Shown here: piece by piece, positions 25,901 through 35,900 of the stretch
How the letters are laid out: each line of letters opens with the position of its first letter
Position numbering within the stretch: the first letter of the stretch is position 1
NCBI GenBank assembly: GCA_012845835.1
Contig: JABAKD010000013.1
Span: forward strand, 6,771,628 to 6,835,627
DNA: 64,000 nt
Direction of reading: 5' to 3'
Origin: Undaria pinnatifida
Lineage: Eukaryota > Sar > Phaeophyceae > Laminariales > Alariaceae
Notes under the pieces: generated by a model
What the model was told of the DNA's origin: nothing
Databases searched by the model: none
The model's input: the letters and a program-made list of their open reading frames with translations, nothing else
Translations under genes and position numbers: made by a program

Positions 25901-28900
25901 TTGATGGGACTTCTTGCCTCTTCTTCGAGTATTTAGCACGTCAAGCACGAGAAAATAAGACGTCCGCTACAATATTATCTGCACGGACGCTGGTAGGAAC
26001 TGTGTGTAGGCATTCCGGTGGATCGCACCGTTTGTTTTTACGAAAACGAACGCATGCCAGAGACCTTTTTTCCCCGTGATACGTGCGGTGGAACACTTGA
26101 GGACAGCGGTCGATCTGTTTCACCCCCGCCGCCCACGCAATGGAAAAACTAGCTATCGCACTCCAAACGGCACGAAGTTTAAAAAGCTCTCGCACGTTTT
26201 CCGTGTTACATTCGAGCAAGGAACAAGGCGTCAACAATTGTCCACGGCCGGAGCCATGAACCAAACATCAATAGCTGCCCACGCAACGCGCCGCAGAAAT
26301 GAACTGAGGTTCACCTGTTCCTCCTCTTCAGCTTCGACGTCCGACGGCAGGAGGGGCTCCCGAGCGAACACCCGTTTGGCTAACCCCACCCGTAGACCCG
26401 CCACCGTCACAACCCTCACCCGCGCCCCTCCCCGCTCGTGCACCTCAGAGGGATCTATCACAGCGGGACCGAAACGCTCCGCGAGCATCATGAGGCTGAA
26501 CGGGCGCGGATTCTCGGTTGATGTTTCGGTCATGCTAGTGCCCTGCGATGCACATGATGTTTTAGGGTCCAGGAGGTGGAGAAGGAAAAGGGTTGAGCAT
26601 TGAATGGAAATCGAGGTGCGAATGTGCTCATGGGATGGCTCTGGAACGCCCCGCGGTCTTGCCCGAAGACCGACGAGATAACCGCGGGAAAACGGTATTG
26701 CCGCTCCAGCATGCACCTGGCGTAACTGCGTCAGGATTAGCATATCATATTCCAAGTGGAATTATTAAGGACCGCTTGGGTATTCCTATTAGTACAGTCG
26801 ACCCCGCTTTAAGGAAACTTATGGTTTTGCTTCGAAAAATATTTCCTTAACGCGGGGAAGTTTCCTTAAACTTCAGGGGATCAGAACGCACCATCCCCGG
26901 GGTCAATGGTGGTGGTACATACGTCAAAAGGTGCGCCCTGGGCAGGGCATTGTTGGAATAAAAAAGAGGCTGGGACTCGGCGAGAAAGTAATTGTTTATT
27001 GCTGAACACCACCGCACAGCACGGAAAATACCTGATGGACACTTCAAATTCACCTGGTGACTCTTGTTTACCCCTGGGGGAGCGCACGCAGAAACTCTCC
27101 TGCGTTACTCTCTACTGGAGCGCCATTCAGACACAAGCACACAATACGGCGTATGGCCGACAAACCGCGAACACTCAACGCTACGACTTCCTCCACATAT
27201 CGCGAAGAGTTGCCTGCAGCTCCCCCCCCTCCTTGGACCTGCGCTTGACTTGTGTTTCATGCGTGAACGAATGCACCGTTTTCGAAAGGAGGTGATGTGG
27301 ATACCCTAGACGAGGTTCGTGATCGTGCACGTGGGTTCCCCGCACCGTTTTAACCCAGGTGCAGAGGACGCACCGGTAGGTGAAACGAATCTTTGCATAC
27401 CGCAGACAGCAGGTGAAGCAGCAGACTACTCTCTGCTGGCGAAGAGCGTACGCTGAGACGTGCTTCAAGGGGGGCCCGCGGACTAGAATCTGGACCCCCC
27501 CATATATATTACATTTCGCGGGGTATTGTGTTTCGGCGAAAAATTGTTTCCTTTACCCGGGAGTTTCCTTAATTTTGGTTCCCTTAAAGCGGGGTCGACT
27601 GTACCCCAAACTGTCCGCACATTTATGTCCAGAGAGGTATGGTTAGCGCCAATCATTCAATTTCCCCTTGTGCTACGAGTATGGAGCCTGCCTTAATTAG
27701 GCAGGCACTGCTGAGGTCATAAGTTATCTCAGTGAGGTGAAAACATCCCAGAGCGTTGCATGTCCACCATGCACCCCTTCGAGGCACACAAGATACTGCC
27801 TATTAAAACAAATGCAAGTCGTTGGTCATATTTAACAAACGACCCTCAAGAAGAGCGACGCTCCTTCGCGAGTTTAAAAACGAAACGTGGTTGGTTCGCG
27901 TGATAATATTATTTTGCTTTGAAGGAAAAGGCTGCACGGGTGTATGCACGGAGAAATGATTCGAGAATGCAAGCCCACATGCCAAAGCGTTGCAGTTGCT
28001 CTTGAATCACTGCAGAAGTACAGTCGCTTGCCACGCGCGTACAACAGACAAAGCGCACAATTACCACACAAAAAAGTCATACCTCAGCGCAACTGATCGC
28101 TCCAGGACAAAGACATAGCTCGGGGGAGACACCGATGTATATCATGAGGACATATATACCCGGTGAAATATCACACGCAGCTTGCAAATTCGAGTCTAGA
28201 CGACAGTCTCGATCTCACAGCTCAGGTGTGTTCTTATTTTCTTTTTCAAGCGCACTACTACCGCAGCAGCTGCAGTGACACAGATATCAAATTGGCTGCC
28301 CCATCACCCGGAATGTACTCGGCCTGCTGTCTTACACTCGTACCTCATCGAAGGATGTAGAACAGCGAGACCAGCTCCGTGAGCAGTATACCTCAATTTG
28401 CAGCAGTTAAGGTCACACTCCATGGAATGCATTCTTCATACATGGCAGCTCAGACAACGACGGTAGAGCTCTACAGACACGGGGGTTACCTTGGCGACCA
28501 TGAGTCGGGATAGAATGGCGTCCAGATTTTTGCGGTGCTCGAGCATGTTCCGCATTGCCGCCAGCTCGTCCGCACGGTCAGGAGGCGACGACGTCCCCCA
28601 CAGCCGGGTCAGCTGAGTAGGCAGGTCGTCCGACCCTGTGCAAGCCTGTGACCCTCCAGATCTCTCGCTGCCGTGCGCTTCAGTATGTTGTCCTCCAGAC
28701 CCTCCACCGTCGTGCGCTTCTTCCGCCTTTTCTAGGCTGTATTCTTCGTCGGTTGTGATGGTGCCGTTGGATGAAGCAGGGTGGATTTTGGGAGAGGAAG
28801 CCGATACCGAGGAGGCGTTCCGATCGCTTTGAACTGCGGATTGCTGCTCTGTGGGCATTGTATCTTTCGGGCGCGGTTCGTCTTCTTCGTCGATGGATCC

Positions 28901-29344
28901 AGCTGGCCGTGGTGGACTTTTGATCAAACGCTCCTGAGAGGGTGTAGTCCCTTGGTCGACGCTAGTGGCATCCACGGATTCAAATGACGCCGGTGAATCT
29001 TCGCCGCTACCACTGCTGCTGTACGCGCTCTTGTCGGGTGGCGGTTGGTGTGGTTGCTCCCTTTCGGCGTCGGTGGAAGAAGTTGAAGAGTTGTGCGTTG
29101 CCTCGCCAGAACGAACTAAAATCCATTCGGCTTGGTTGACCGCAACCTGCGGGAAATCACCCACGCTGGAAAGTTCACCTCCATCCCCATCGTCATCATT
29201 TTGATCGCGTTGTGGACTGATTGTGTCGTGCTTGGTGCTTGGCCGTGGCTCTCGCAAGGACACCTTCTCGGTGCTGAGCGACGGGTCTTTGGCGTCGCGC
29301 AAACGGCCGTCTAAATCTACGCCTTGCTCAAAGCCAGTAGACAT
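7476..29344 (-). CDS. Large RCC1-repeat / tandem-BTB protein with C-terminal membrane anchor (26 exons)
   Basis: Proposed exons, in transcription order: 29344-28490, 26542-26315, 25166-24957, 24643-24251, 23632-23575, 23042-23000, 21932-21827, 21194-21113, 20575-20124, 19204-19050, 18046-17933, 17338-17177, 16852-16714, 16107-15964, 15486-15406, 14955-14705, 14373-14167, 13904-13460, 13150-12997, 12657-12389, 12207-11863, 10983-10822, 10320-10212, 9891-9764, 9009-8872, 7913-7476. Every junction keeps frame and the total is 5868 nt (1955 aa plus stop). Order of parts: disordered acidic N-terminus (1-560), unassigned region (560-810), RCC1 propeller (about 810-1430), BTB1 (about 1480-1610), BTB2 (about 1650-1765) with a helical BACK-like tail, then a hydrophobic segment near 1884-1909. 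RCC1 plus two BTBs recalls animal IBtk, a Cullin-3 adaptor; substrate recruitment for ubiquitylation is inference. The RCC1-BTB half is firm. Joining exons 1-9 to it rests on phase and continuous coding sense, so two genes remain possible. Confidence 0.8.
8191..8426. repeat. 118-bp tandem duplication in intron 25
   Basis: Two head-to-tail units start at ctcaaggttg (8191 and 8309) and end at cgcacgaatg. Only about one base differs (cgg/tgg shortly after the start). Each unit contains the palindrome GGCCGGCC followed by gaaaggcc. The repeat keeps both strands open, so spurious frames cross it. Confidence 0.95.
8872..12657 (-). CDS. Tandem BTB-domain exons 20-25 of the RCC1/BTB gene
   Basis: BTB1: exon 20 gives VDCELLVAGSYLYAHRVVLA and RRSPVLRDMIAQ. 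Exon 21 supplies the second half, LLLPDLRFDVARALLEFIYT and AKSYGILRLEALC, with an acidic/Pro insert of about 40 residues between. BTB2: exon 22 gives VDVKFIAGDRPVYAHRAVLS and SEYFAAMF; exon 23 VPDSYSGFVRLLLFLYTG; exon 24 LLEDLVSADRYRLLGMKRIC; exon 25 a helical tail HVADLVNAPILRGLALFYAE. Both domains keep the D, H-x-x-L and Y-T-G signatures of BTB/POZ folds, so dimerisation or Cullin-3 binding is plausible from the family. Confidence 0.92.
12997..19204 (-). CDS. RCC1 propeller exons 10-19 of the RCC1/BTB gene
   Basis: Successive exons spell consecutive RCC1 motifs, often split inside the repeat: EAFAWGDNAEGCLGL, then SLACSER|HTLLVTGMGAIYAAG, then GCHSAAVDVDGRLYTWG, then VASVACGGGYTLAV|VFSWGSWARGRLGLG, then VAAGAWHGMALTEDG with YTWGHNASGQ|LG, then HIACGQEHSVAI with TWGGEG, then AGFSCTVFVADDGRM, then PTRVQALSAI with VAAVACGGNHVVAL. 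That is seven to eight blades, the number of a complete propeller. Several loops are enlarged, notably in exons 16 and 18. Exon 18 carries a Gln/Ser/Arg-rich insert. Intron 13 uses a GC donor (see 16704-16718). Confidence 0.9.
16704..16718 (-). other. GC-AG splice donor of intron 13
   Basis: Exon 13 encodes TLAVTNGGK and must continue into VFSWGSW of exon 14 to complete an RCC1 repeat. On the minus strand the boundary reads AAG|GCGAGC at 16714/16713, with no usable GT nearby. The acceptor is a normal GCAG at 16108-16110. This is a GC-AG intron, a minor but accepted class. Confidence 0.7.
20124..29344 (-). CDS. N-terminal exons 1-9 of the RCC1/BTB gene
   Basis: Exon 1 begins at ATG 29344 and encodes 285 residues rich in Ser, Asp, Glu and Pro, ending in a helical stretch (NMLEHRKNLDAILSRLMVAK) before a GTAACC donor. 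Exon 4 has a striking Asp/Glu/Ser run (DDEDEDSETEDSESEIDEEQ) followed by a basic RRSRRG tract. The region contributed by exons 5-8 is ordered in character (RFRELLVLLARKID, RWGRDYFGPGF, GSLTCNYCKAH) but I recognise no family. The Cys pair in CNYC is not a complete zinc site. Low-complexity acidic/Ser segments suggest a disordered, possibly phosphorylated N-terminus. An alternative reading starts translation of a separate RCC1/BTB gene in the open frame at 20714. Confidence 0.65.
26795..27601. mobile_element. 807-bp pogo/Tigger-like DNA transposon remnant (non-autonomous)
   Basis: The ends are inverted repeats: CAGTCGACCCCGCTTTAAGG begins at 26795 and its exact complement ends at 27601; similarity continues several bases inwards with one mismatch. 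Both ends are flanked by TA (26793-26794 and 27602-27603), the target-site duplication of the Tc1/mariner/pogo superfamily. Subterminal TTCCTTAA-type motifs recur on both sides. No transposase frame is present. It sits in intron 1 of the RCC1/BTB gene. Confidence 0.85.
27686..27706. repeat. 21-nt perfect palindrome
   Basis: GCCTGCC and GGCAGGC flank TTAATTA, which is itself self-complementary. It lies about 85 bases from the transposon remnant, in the same intron. No partner or function is evident. Confidence 0.6.
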
Positions 29345-29688
29345 TGTGACTCAAAATCAAAAGAAAGATACAGAACCGTGCAACGGACAGCCCTTCTCGA
29401 GGCTAAGATATCCTTTAATAAGTGGGGGCAAAAATTATTCCCGAGGTTACCCTGATCTTGTCACCATCAAACGTGCAGGAGCGGCGTGGGTCTCGTAGCC
29501 GAGCGCGAAGATAATCTCACGACGACATCACGTCGTGGTGGACGAGTGTGTACAAACAAACCAAAATCTCAAAAAATGTGAAAAGGGAGAGTTCAAGAAG
29601 ATACGCAGGCGGCATGCAATCAGGGCTTTTTGTGTGCCCAGAACATGACCATCTGTTTGCTGGCCTCCGAACCACAGGACCTGGGACC
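29345..29688. promoter_or_regulatory. Divergent promoter region
   Basis: These 344 bases separate the proposed start codon of the minus-strand RCC1/BTB gene (ATG at 29344) from that of the plus-strand signal-peptide exon (ATG at 29689). The head-to-head layout implies a shared or bidirectional promoter plus both 5' UTRs. No TATA box stands out. An upstream in-frame open stretch (29548-29688) precedes the plus-strand ATG but has no ATG of its own. Confidence 0.4.
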
Positions 29689-29946
29689 ATGAGCTCTCCT
29701 AGACAAAGGACCTTGATGCATCGGGTAGCCATAGTGCTGGGTCTTCTCTTTGCAGGCTTAGAACAGGTCTCCAACGCCTTTGTATTCCGTATTCCGCCAT
29801 CAAAACTGGCGACATGTCGAGAAAATGACCCGACAGCATGCGCTATGGCAATGGTAGCAGAATCATGGCAACTGCTGCCATCGTCGGAGAGGAGCAGTAG
29901 AGCGCAAGGAGCGGAGGATTTGCATCGACAGCGATATCGTGGGCAG
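29689..29946 (+). CDS. First exon encoding a plastid-type bipartite targeting sequence
   Basis: From ATG 29689 the frame encodes a hydrophobic signal peptide (MHRVAIVLGLLFAGLEQVSNA) ending in Ala before FVFRIPP. Phe right after the predicted cleavage site is the hallmark of plastid import in heterokont algae. The following ~55 residues are Ser/Arg/Gln-rich, like a transit peptide. The exon ends at CAG|GTGGGT in phase 0. The next phase-0 acceptor with good coding sense on this strand is at 32993 (CS-domain gene), so this may be its first exon across a repeat-filled 3-kb intron. Alternatively it is the remnant or first exon of another plastid protein; a hydrophobic open stretch at about 30100-30200 could be a second exon. 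Confidence 0.55.
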
Positions 29947-31835
29947 GTGGGTTGTTATGCTTCTTGCAATACAAGCATATTGATAGAGTCTGCTATCGAC
30001 GGGCACATCATTTTTATCAGCCTAAACGTTTCTCAGTCGGCCTTGGCCTCTCATAATGTGATGACAACAAAACAACCGTTAGACTAACCTCCGGCACTGG
30101 CAAGTACGGCTGTACGGGTGATCGCGCTCGTATGCACAGCCCTCCTCAACCTGGATCTCCTGCCTCCGCGACTGCCTTTCGTAGCGCTTGCCCCTCACCG
30201 GTCTGTGATGTCCTCCTCTTCGTGCGTATACTCACTATACAGCAGTATTAGTAGCAGCAGTGGCTCTCAGTCTTGTCCATAAACCTTCGTGCCAAATCGA
30301 TACGAGTAGCGGTAACTGCTGCCGTGGTACCAATGAAACCAAATACCAGTACCAAACAACTCGCGGCTACTGACTGCAGCGGTTGCTGCCTACAATGTAA
30401 AGTGCTGCCGGCACCGTACGAACCGCACGGTAGTCGTGAGCACAGAGGAACACGCCTGCTGTCTGGAGTGCTGTCAGAGTGACAACCCGCGGGCATGCAT
30501 TGAAAAAAGTGCAATCGAACCAAAAGCCACCATACACGTATCAACGTTGCCACGTCTAATTATACCGCTACCTGGTCGTAGGCTTGTACCTCGCTCGAAG
30601 TATGCCCAGTGTGTACCTGGTCGTAGTTACCACCCCTCTGTTGCCCTGCGGGGCGAACTGACGAAGGCTGGCATCGCTCCACTAGGCAACAACAGCAGTG
30701 TGGGGCACAAAAATAGCAAGTCGAGTACAACTACTGCTATACAAAGACAATTTCAGCAGCTGTCCTCTGTGCGACGGTTGTTGGGTGACAAAAGGGCCTA
30801 CCAAGTAGACTGCTGCACACTACACTTGGTATGCCTGGTATCAAGTATCGGTAGGTACATTGCTGCGCTACTCATGTACCTGTTGTGATACCTTGTTCGT
30901 ATGCAGTATCATAAATATAATAATACAGCAACAGCAGAGTGCGTTCGTATACGCTACTCGTAGAGCGAGAAGAGGAAGCTGCAACACGGTACGAGAGCCG
31001 ATACAGTTTATCGTGCAATACTGCTGTTCTTCTCGTATGTATGAGCATAAACATGGTAACATGATACTTGGTATATTGTTGTTGATATTAACTCTTGGAG
31101 TCAATTTCGTGGTCACAGGACAGGCTCCAGTCACTCTGGAATGGAAGAATACCCCACAGGGAAAAAAGAAGAAAGAAAAAAAAGTGGTGCACGTGTACTT
31201 GGTGTATCATAATAGCTGAAGCAAGCCGTGTCATTCATCAGCCAACAATAAAATAAAAACAACAGCTAAATCGGAAGTCACCGTACGGACGTATGAGGCC
31301 CGTACTGTTGCATGTGTTTCGAGACTCGTACCAGGTAACTGAAACCGAGTACGCCGCATACCACCAAGGAAACCGAATACCATGGTAGTGTACAAATCCG
31401 AGGGAGGAAAAGTAAATGGAGAAACAAAGTAAAACCAGATAAGTAGAAAACGAAGCAAGGAAGAGAACACGCGCGTGAGAAGTCACGTAGACTCGCCAAC
31501 AGGGGGGGTGTAGCCAGGTAAAGCCGAAGGCAACCTATACAGCGGTACGAAGTAACAAAGTACGCCTCCGATAGTAGGCAAATACAGTATAATAAAGCAA
31601 GCACGTATTACACGTAAGTGAAAAGTGAATACGTGAGCTCGCCAGCAGCGGGGTGTGGCGAACAATATCAGCCAATCAACCAGCGCTATGAATACGCATA
31701 CTTACAAAAGAACCGAGGAAACAATTGAAACAGGAAGCAAGAACAGAAATCCAAGGAAAGAAAAGGGAAAACACCATAACTGCAGATCCTAGAAACTGGC
31801 GGGATAAGGTATTGGGTATACCCCCCCGCCTCCTC

Positions 31836-32336
31836 GAACACTCCGCCCTCTCCTCACTGGTTGTACGACTTACAGAATATACATGATAAACTGGTGCATT
31901 CCTTCCAAAACCGTCAGATTTATCCCCTTGAAGGATTTATCGTTTCCACGCACAGATTGAGTTGCCCCGCCCGTCCCCCCGCCCCCCCCCCGCCCCCGCT
32001 GCCTCTTCTTCAAACCCAGGCCCCCACGCCCTCAAAAACTCCGCCTTCCCCTCACCGGTTATACGACTTACAGGATACCCTTGATAAACTGATGCATTTC
32101 CTTCCACAGCTGTCAGATTTTGTCCCCCTCAAAAACGAGTTATATAGTTTCCGCGCACAGACTGACTAACGTCACCCTGTTGACCCTGATTGCTACACTG
32201 TAGTTCCAAGGGGAGTCGCCGACCTATATCCTTAATGAGGACACACAACCCGTAATACGCGCGATCAGAGTATCACACACAACTTGCAAAGATGAGTTTC
32301 GACAAAATATTCGATCTCACAGCTGGAGTGTATTTT
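31836..32336. repeat. Dispersed poly-C-linked repeat family, copy 1
   Basis: Two modules: one with gtacgacttacag...atacatgataaactg...gtcagatttatcccc, and a second (32101-32336) with cagctgtcagattttgtccc, cgcgcacagactgact, ggggagtcgccgacctatat and gatctcacagctggagtg. They are separated by C runs. The same order recurs at 63332-63876, where the second module is roughly 90 percent identical. Short pieces of the last part also occur at 28168-28240 and 35477-35545. It lies between the signal-peptide exon and the CS-domain gene. Confidence 0.8.
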
Positions 32337-32692
32337 CATCTTCATCATATAGAGGGCATGGAAGGCATTGAGGGGAGAATACAAGCCGGCGACGTAATCC
32401 AAGTACGGAAATTAGGTTATCCGTACGTGTAGTCGACCACGCTAGCGGCGCGGTACGCAGGAATAACACTTCCGAAAACGACTACCACGATCCGTGCACC
32501 TTCCAGTACTGCAGGCCGAGTAGCGTAGGCCGGGCAGTTTCTGGTTCACAATTTAGTTAGAAAAATCCCCGTCCGCTCCGCCTTCGGAAAACAGCGTACA
32601 TCCATCCCTCCGCCTGGTTACTTTGCTATCTTGAAGGCTACATACGAACCCAAGACGTGCCGCCGTTTTTGGACAGAATATTAGCACTGTAT

Positions 32693-32813
32693 TTTGAAAC
32701 CACCAAACCAGCCAACCAACAAACAGCCCAACCTACCAAACATTCAACCAATCAACCAACCAAACAATCCACCAAAAACCAAACAACCAAACCAACCAAC
32801 CAATCAACCACCA
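32693..32813. repeat. CCAA-type low-complexity tract
   Basis: About 120 bases composed almost only of accaa/ccaacca words. Spurious Gln/Asn/Pro/Thr-rich frames cross it. It probably lies in the intron upstream of the CS-domain exons. Confidence 0.85.
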
Positions 32814-32992
32814 GCGCCTCGTTTTCTCTCTTCAGTTCGCGCAAGGGTCGACTAGATTGGTCGTAGCGTACCGCTTACCTTACCTAATTGTTTACCGAAA
32901 TCTTCGCCGACGCTACTGCTCGCTGCTGCTACTTCTGATGTTTCTAACACGTGTTCAAATTCGTGGTCATGCTCCGCACCTATTAATAATAG

Positions 32993-35900
32993 ACGATCAC
33001 GCGCGTGGGACCTGGGTCTGCCGTTGTGCCGCTCCGGAGCGGGATGGGTGCGTCGGTGGGCGGCGGGCTCGACCAAAACCCTGCGGAGGACGAAGACATG
33101 GGCATAGCACCCGTGGACCTCGACCAAGCCATGGGGTCGTTCTCGCCCGAGTGGGACAACACAACGGTGAGTGGAGATTTGCCAAATTCGTTTTTTTTAT
33201 GGACGGATGCGGCGGCAGAATAGACGGTGTCTTCAGCGTTGCGCTTTGGTTTTCGGTGGTGGCGGCGGCGGCGGTAGTGGTGGTGGTGGTGCAGGTAGTG
33301 ATGGTGGCGACGGGGGTGGTTGCGGCAGCGGCGACGGTGGTGGCGGCGGGTAAAAATGATCGCTTAACGGTGCCCGTTACGCACCCTGGTGACCCTATTT
33401 GATTTTTTATCCTTGTTTTCCAGACGTGTTTCGTGTTTGTCGCGCGCGTTTTTGTCGTACGGGGACTATGCAGTTTTCTCACTTCCAAACTCAATCACTC
33501 TCCACTCCCGCCGATTTCCGTCGGATTAATGGTTATGCATATACACGGTTGCACTCGAGCCCGCCCTTCCTCGTAGAACGCGGCTTACCAGCAACCCCAA
33601 TGTTTCTGTTCATTTTCGTCTGGTAGTTTTCAACAGAACGAGTTATGACAGCAACAGAGCGGGAAACCATAACGTCATTGTCGTCCCAACGCTTGGCGCC
33701 ATGTCCTATGACTGCGTGTCGACGCCATCTGTCTACTATGTAATACGTATGCGGTATGTGTCGCAGCGACGTCAAACATCACCAACAAGCCCGTCAACTT
33801 CTCGGTGACTGCTCACACCGCCACCACCCCCACTCCCCACTCCCCACCCCCGCTGTTCCCTCCCTTCGCCTTTCCTTCCTTCCTTCCTCCCTTCTTCATT
33901 CCGCCGGCTTTTGCGACCACTAACCGCGCTGACGCCTCCGGCGTTGATTCAGGCCAGAGACGACCCGAAGAAGCACCTCATCAAGGGCTCCGTCATCGCC
34001 GCAAACCAGACCGAATTTGCGTACCCGCTCGGCAGTTTTCCGCCGCTGATCAACAGTGAGGTACGTACCACACAGTAGGCGGTCCCATAAGGCGCTCGGA
34101 AATATTTGGAACAGCAGGTGCGGCACGCTGCTGTAAAACGAGCATCGACACGGGTCTACGTATGTTGTTGTTGCTGCCGCTGTTGCTGTTGTTGTCGACG
34201 TTTTGATAGCAAGAAAGGCTTAAAACAGTCTGGAAAGGGAAAATTAGTAGAAGGAGATTAAAAAATGTAAGGAGTAGCTCGAGCACTCCCCCCCCTCCTT
34301 TTGTCTTGGGAGTGCAAGTGGCAATCCGTATCCGCCCCCCCGCGCACTCCCTCCTTCGGTGATGTATCTTCTTATTGTGCTGAGCTCGAGGTAGCATATT
34401 TCCCTTTCAACGAAATGCGCATAGAGCGGCTGACTCCGAACAATAGGCTGACTCCTGTGTACTATTGTAGCAACGCCTGTTCTTGGATCTGTTTCGTGGT
34501 GGCTTTTGGGGGGGGTTGAGAAGGTCCTCGATGTGTTTTTTGTTGCCGGCGTGTCCTGTTGCGCACTATTAATAGAGCCACAGAGATAACTGCTAGTGGC
34601 TGTATTCGTGGGGGCTGTATTCATTGGCTAGACTAGTTATCAGCTGAGTGATGAAAGAGGCCTTTCAACTGGCTTTGGTTGTTTACTACCTGGTACCATT
34701 ACTTCGGGTCACAAGTGCACCAATCAGATACAAAGACGGAGAACTCCGAAAAGGTGCTGCACGCAACTGACTGAAACGCCTAGGCAACCAATTAGTGTGG
34801 ATAATCGGCGACTTTTGTATAGTTACTATCCGTATTGTCAGCCATGTCATATCTAGTATTGCTAGTCGGCGACTTACTATTGGGTACTATTTGTATAGCC
34901 AATCCACAGCCCTAGTACTCGTACTGGAATCTAACATGCTGCACCCCCTGCCGCTCGGCACCCCACTACCTGCTTCGCGCGCGCAATGTCAGGTGTATTA
35001 CAACGGCACTGCCGAGAGGTACTGGTGGAACCAAAACTCTGATGCTGTGTGCGTGTACGTGCCGGTACCCGAAGGTTTCGACCCTAAGACAGTCGAGTTC
35101 ACGGCCAAGACCAAGCAACTCTCGCTCAAATTCGGCGGGGAGGAGGTGAGAGGGGCCTATTGTTTCCACGTATTTCACGGGCCGGGTCACCTCTCGCGGG
35201 TCGAGTAGGGTCACGACCCGTGGGATTTGAAAACGCCCTGGCCCGACCCGACCCGACCCGACCCGACCCGGCCCGACCCATGATATTTCGAACACCTCCT
35301 GACCCGACCCGACTCGCCCAGCGAGGTTTCGGAAGCCTCCTGACGCAATCCTTACGGGACGGGTCATGGCCCGTGAAAACCTGTGCTTGTTTCTTTGTTC
35401 CTGCAATCTTCGATTTGTTCTATAGAATCCCGTGATAATTTTCCGTTGCAGTAAAAACAACCCAAAAACTATCGAAGTTTCACGCTCTGCGAAGATAAGT
35501 TTCGACGAAATCCACCATCACACAGCTGAGGTGATTTCTATTTTTTTTTTGTCAAAACAAAAAATTATTCACGTGCCGCTTGTACCCGTACTAGCTTCCA
35601 TAAAATTTTATGTGTAGCGTGCAATGTGGTGCTTACTGTTGGGGGATAGGAACGAGCTTCGATGGGTGCTACGATAGAGGTCCACCCCTTTGTTTTTTGA
35701 GGTTCCCAGAATTTGGGAGCTTAAGACCTCTCCCAAAAACTGACTTGGAGAAAAAAAAAAACTGCTACTGGATAAAAAATCTCGTAGCCTAGGTACACAA
35801 CTAGAGTCTTGCAGATAAAATGGCCTGTTTCCGACGATGTTGGACTAAGGAGCCCCGTCATTCAGGAAACATTAGAGTGTTTGCGAAAGTACGTTTTTAG

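Noticed and set aside
26906-27309. Open frames inside the pogo-like element
   Set aside because: They overlap in several phases and show no transposase DDE or helix-turn-helix motif.
31861-32169. Pro-rich plus-strand frame
   Set aside because: It lies wholly in the poly-C-linked repeat; Pro comes from C homopolymers.
33243-33353. Gly/Val/Ala-rich frames
   Set aside because: A GGT/GGC trinucleotide tract in intron 1 of the CS-domain gene, immediately after a good donor at 33167.
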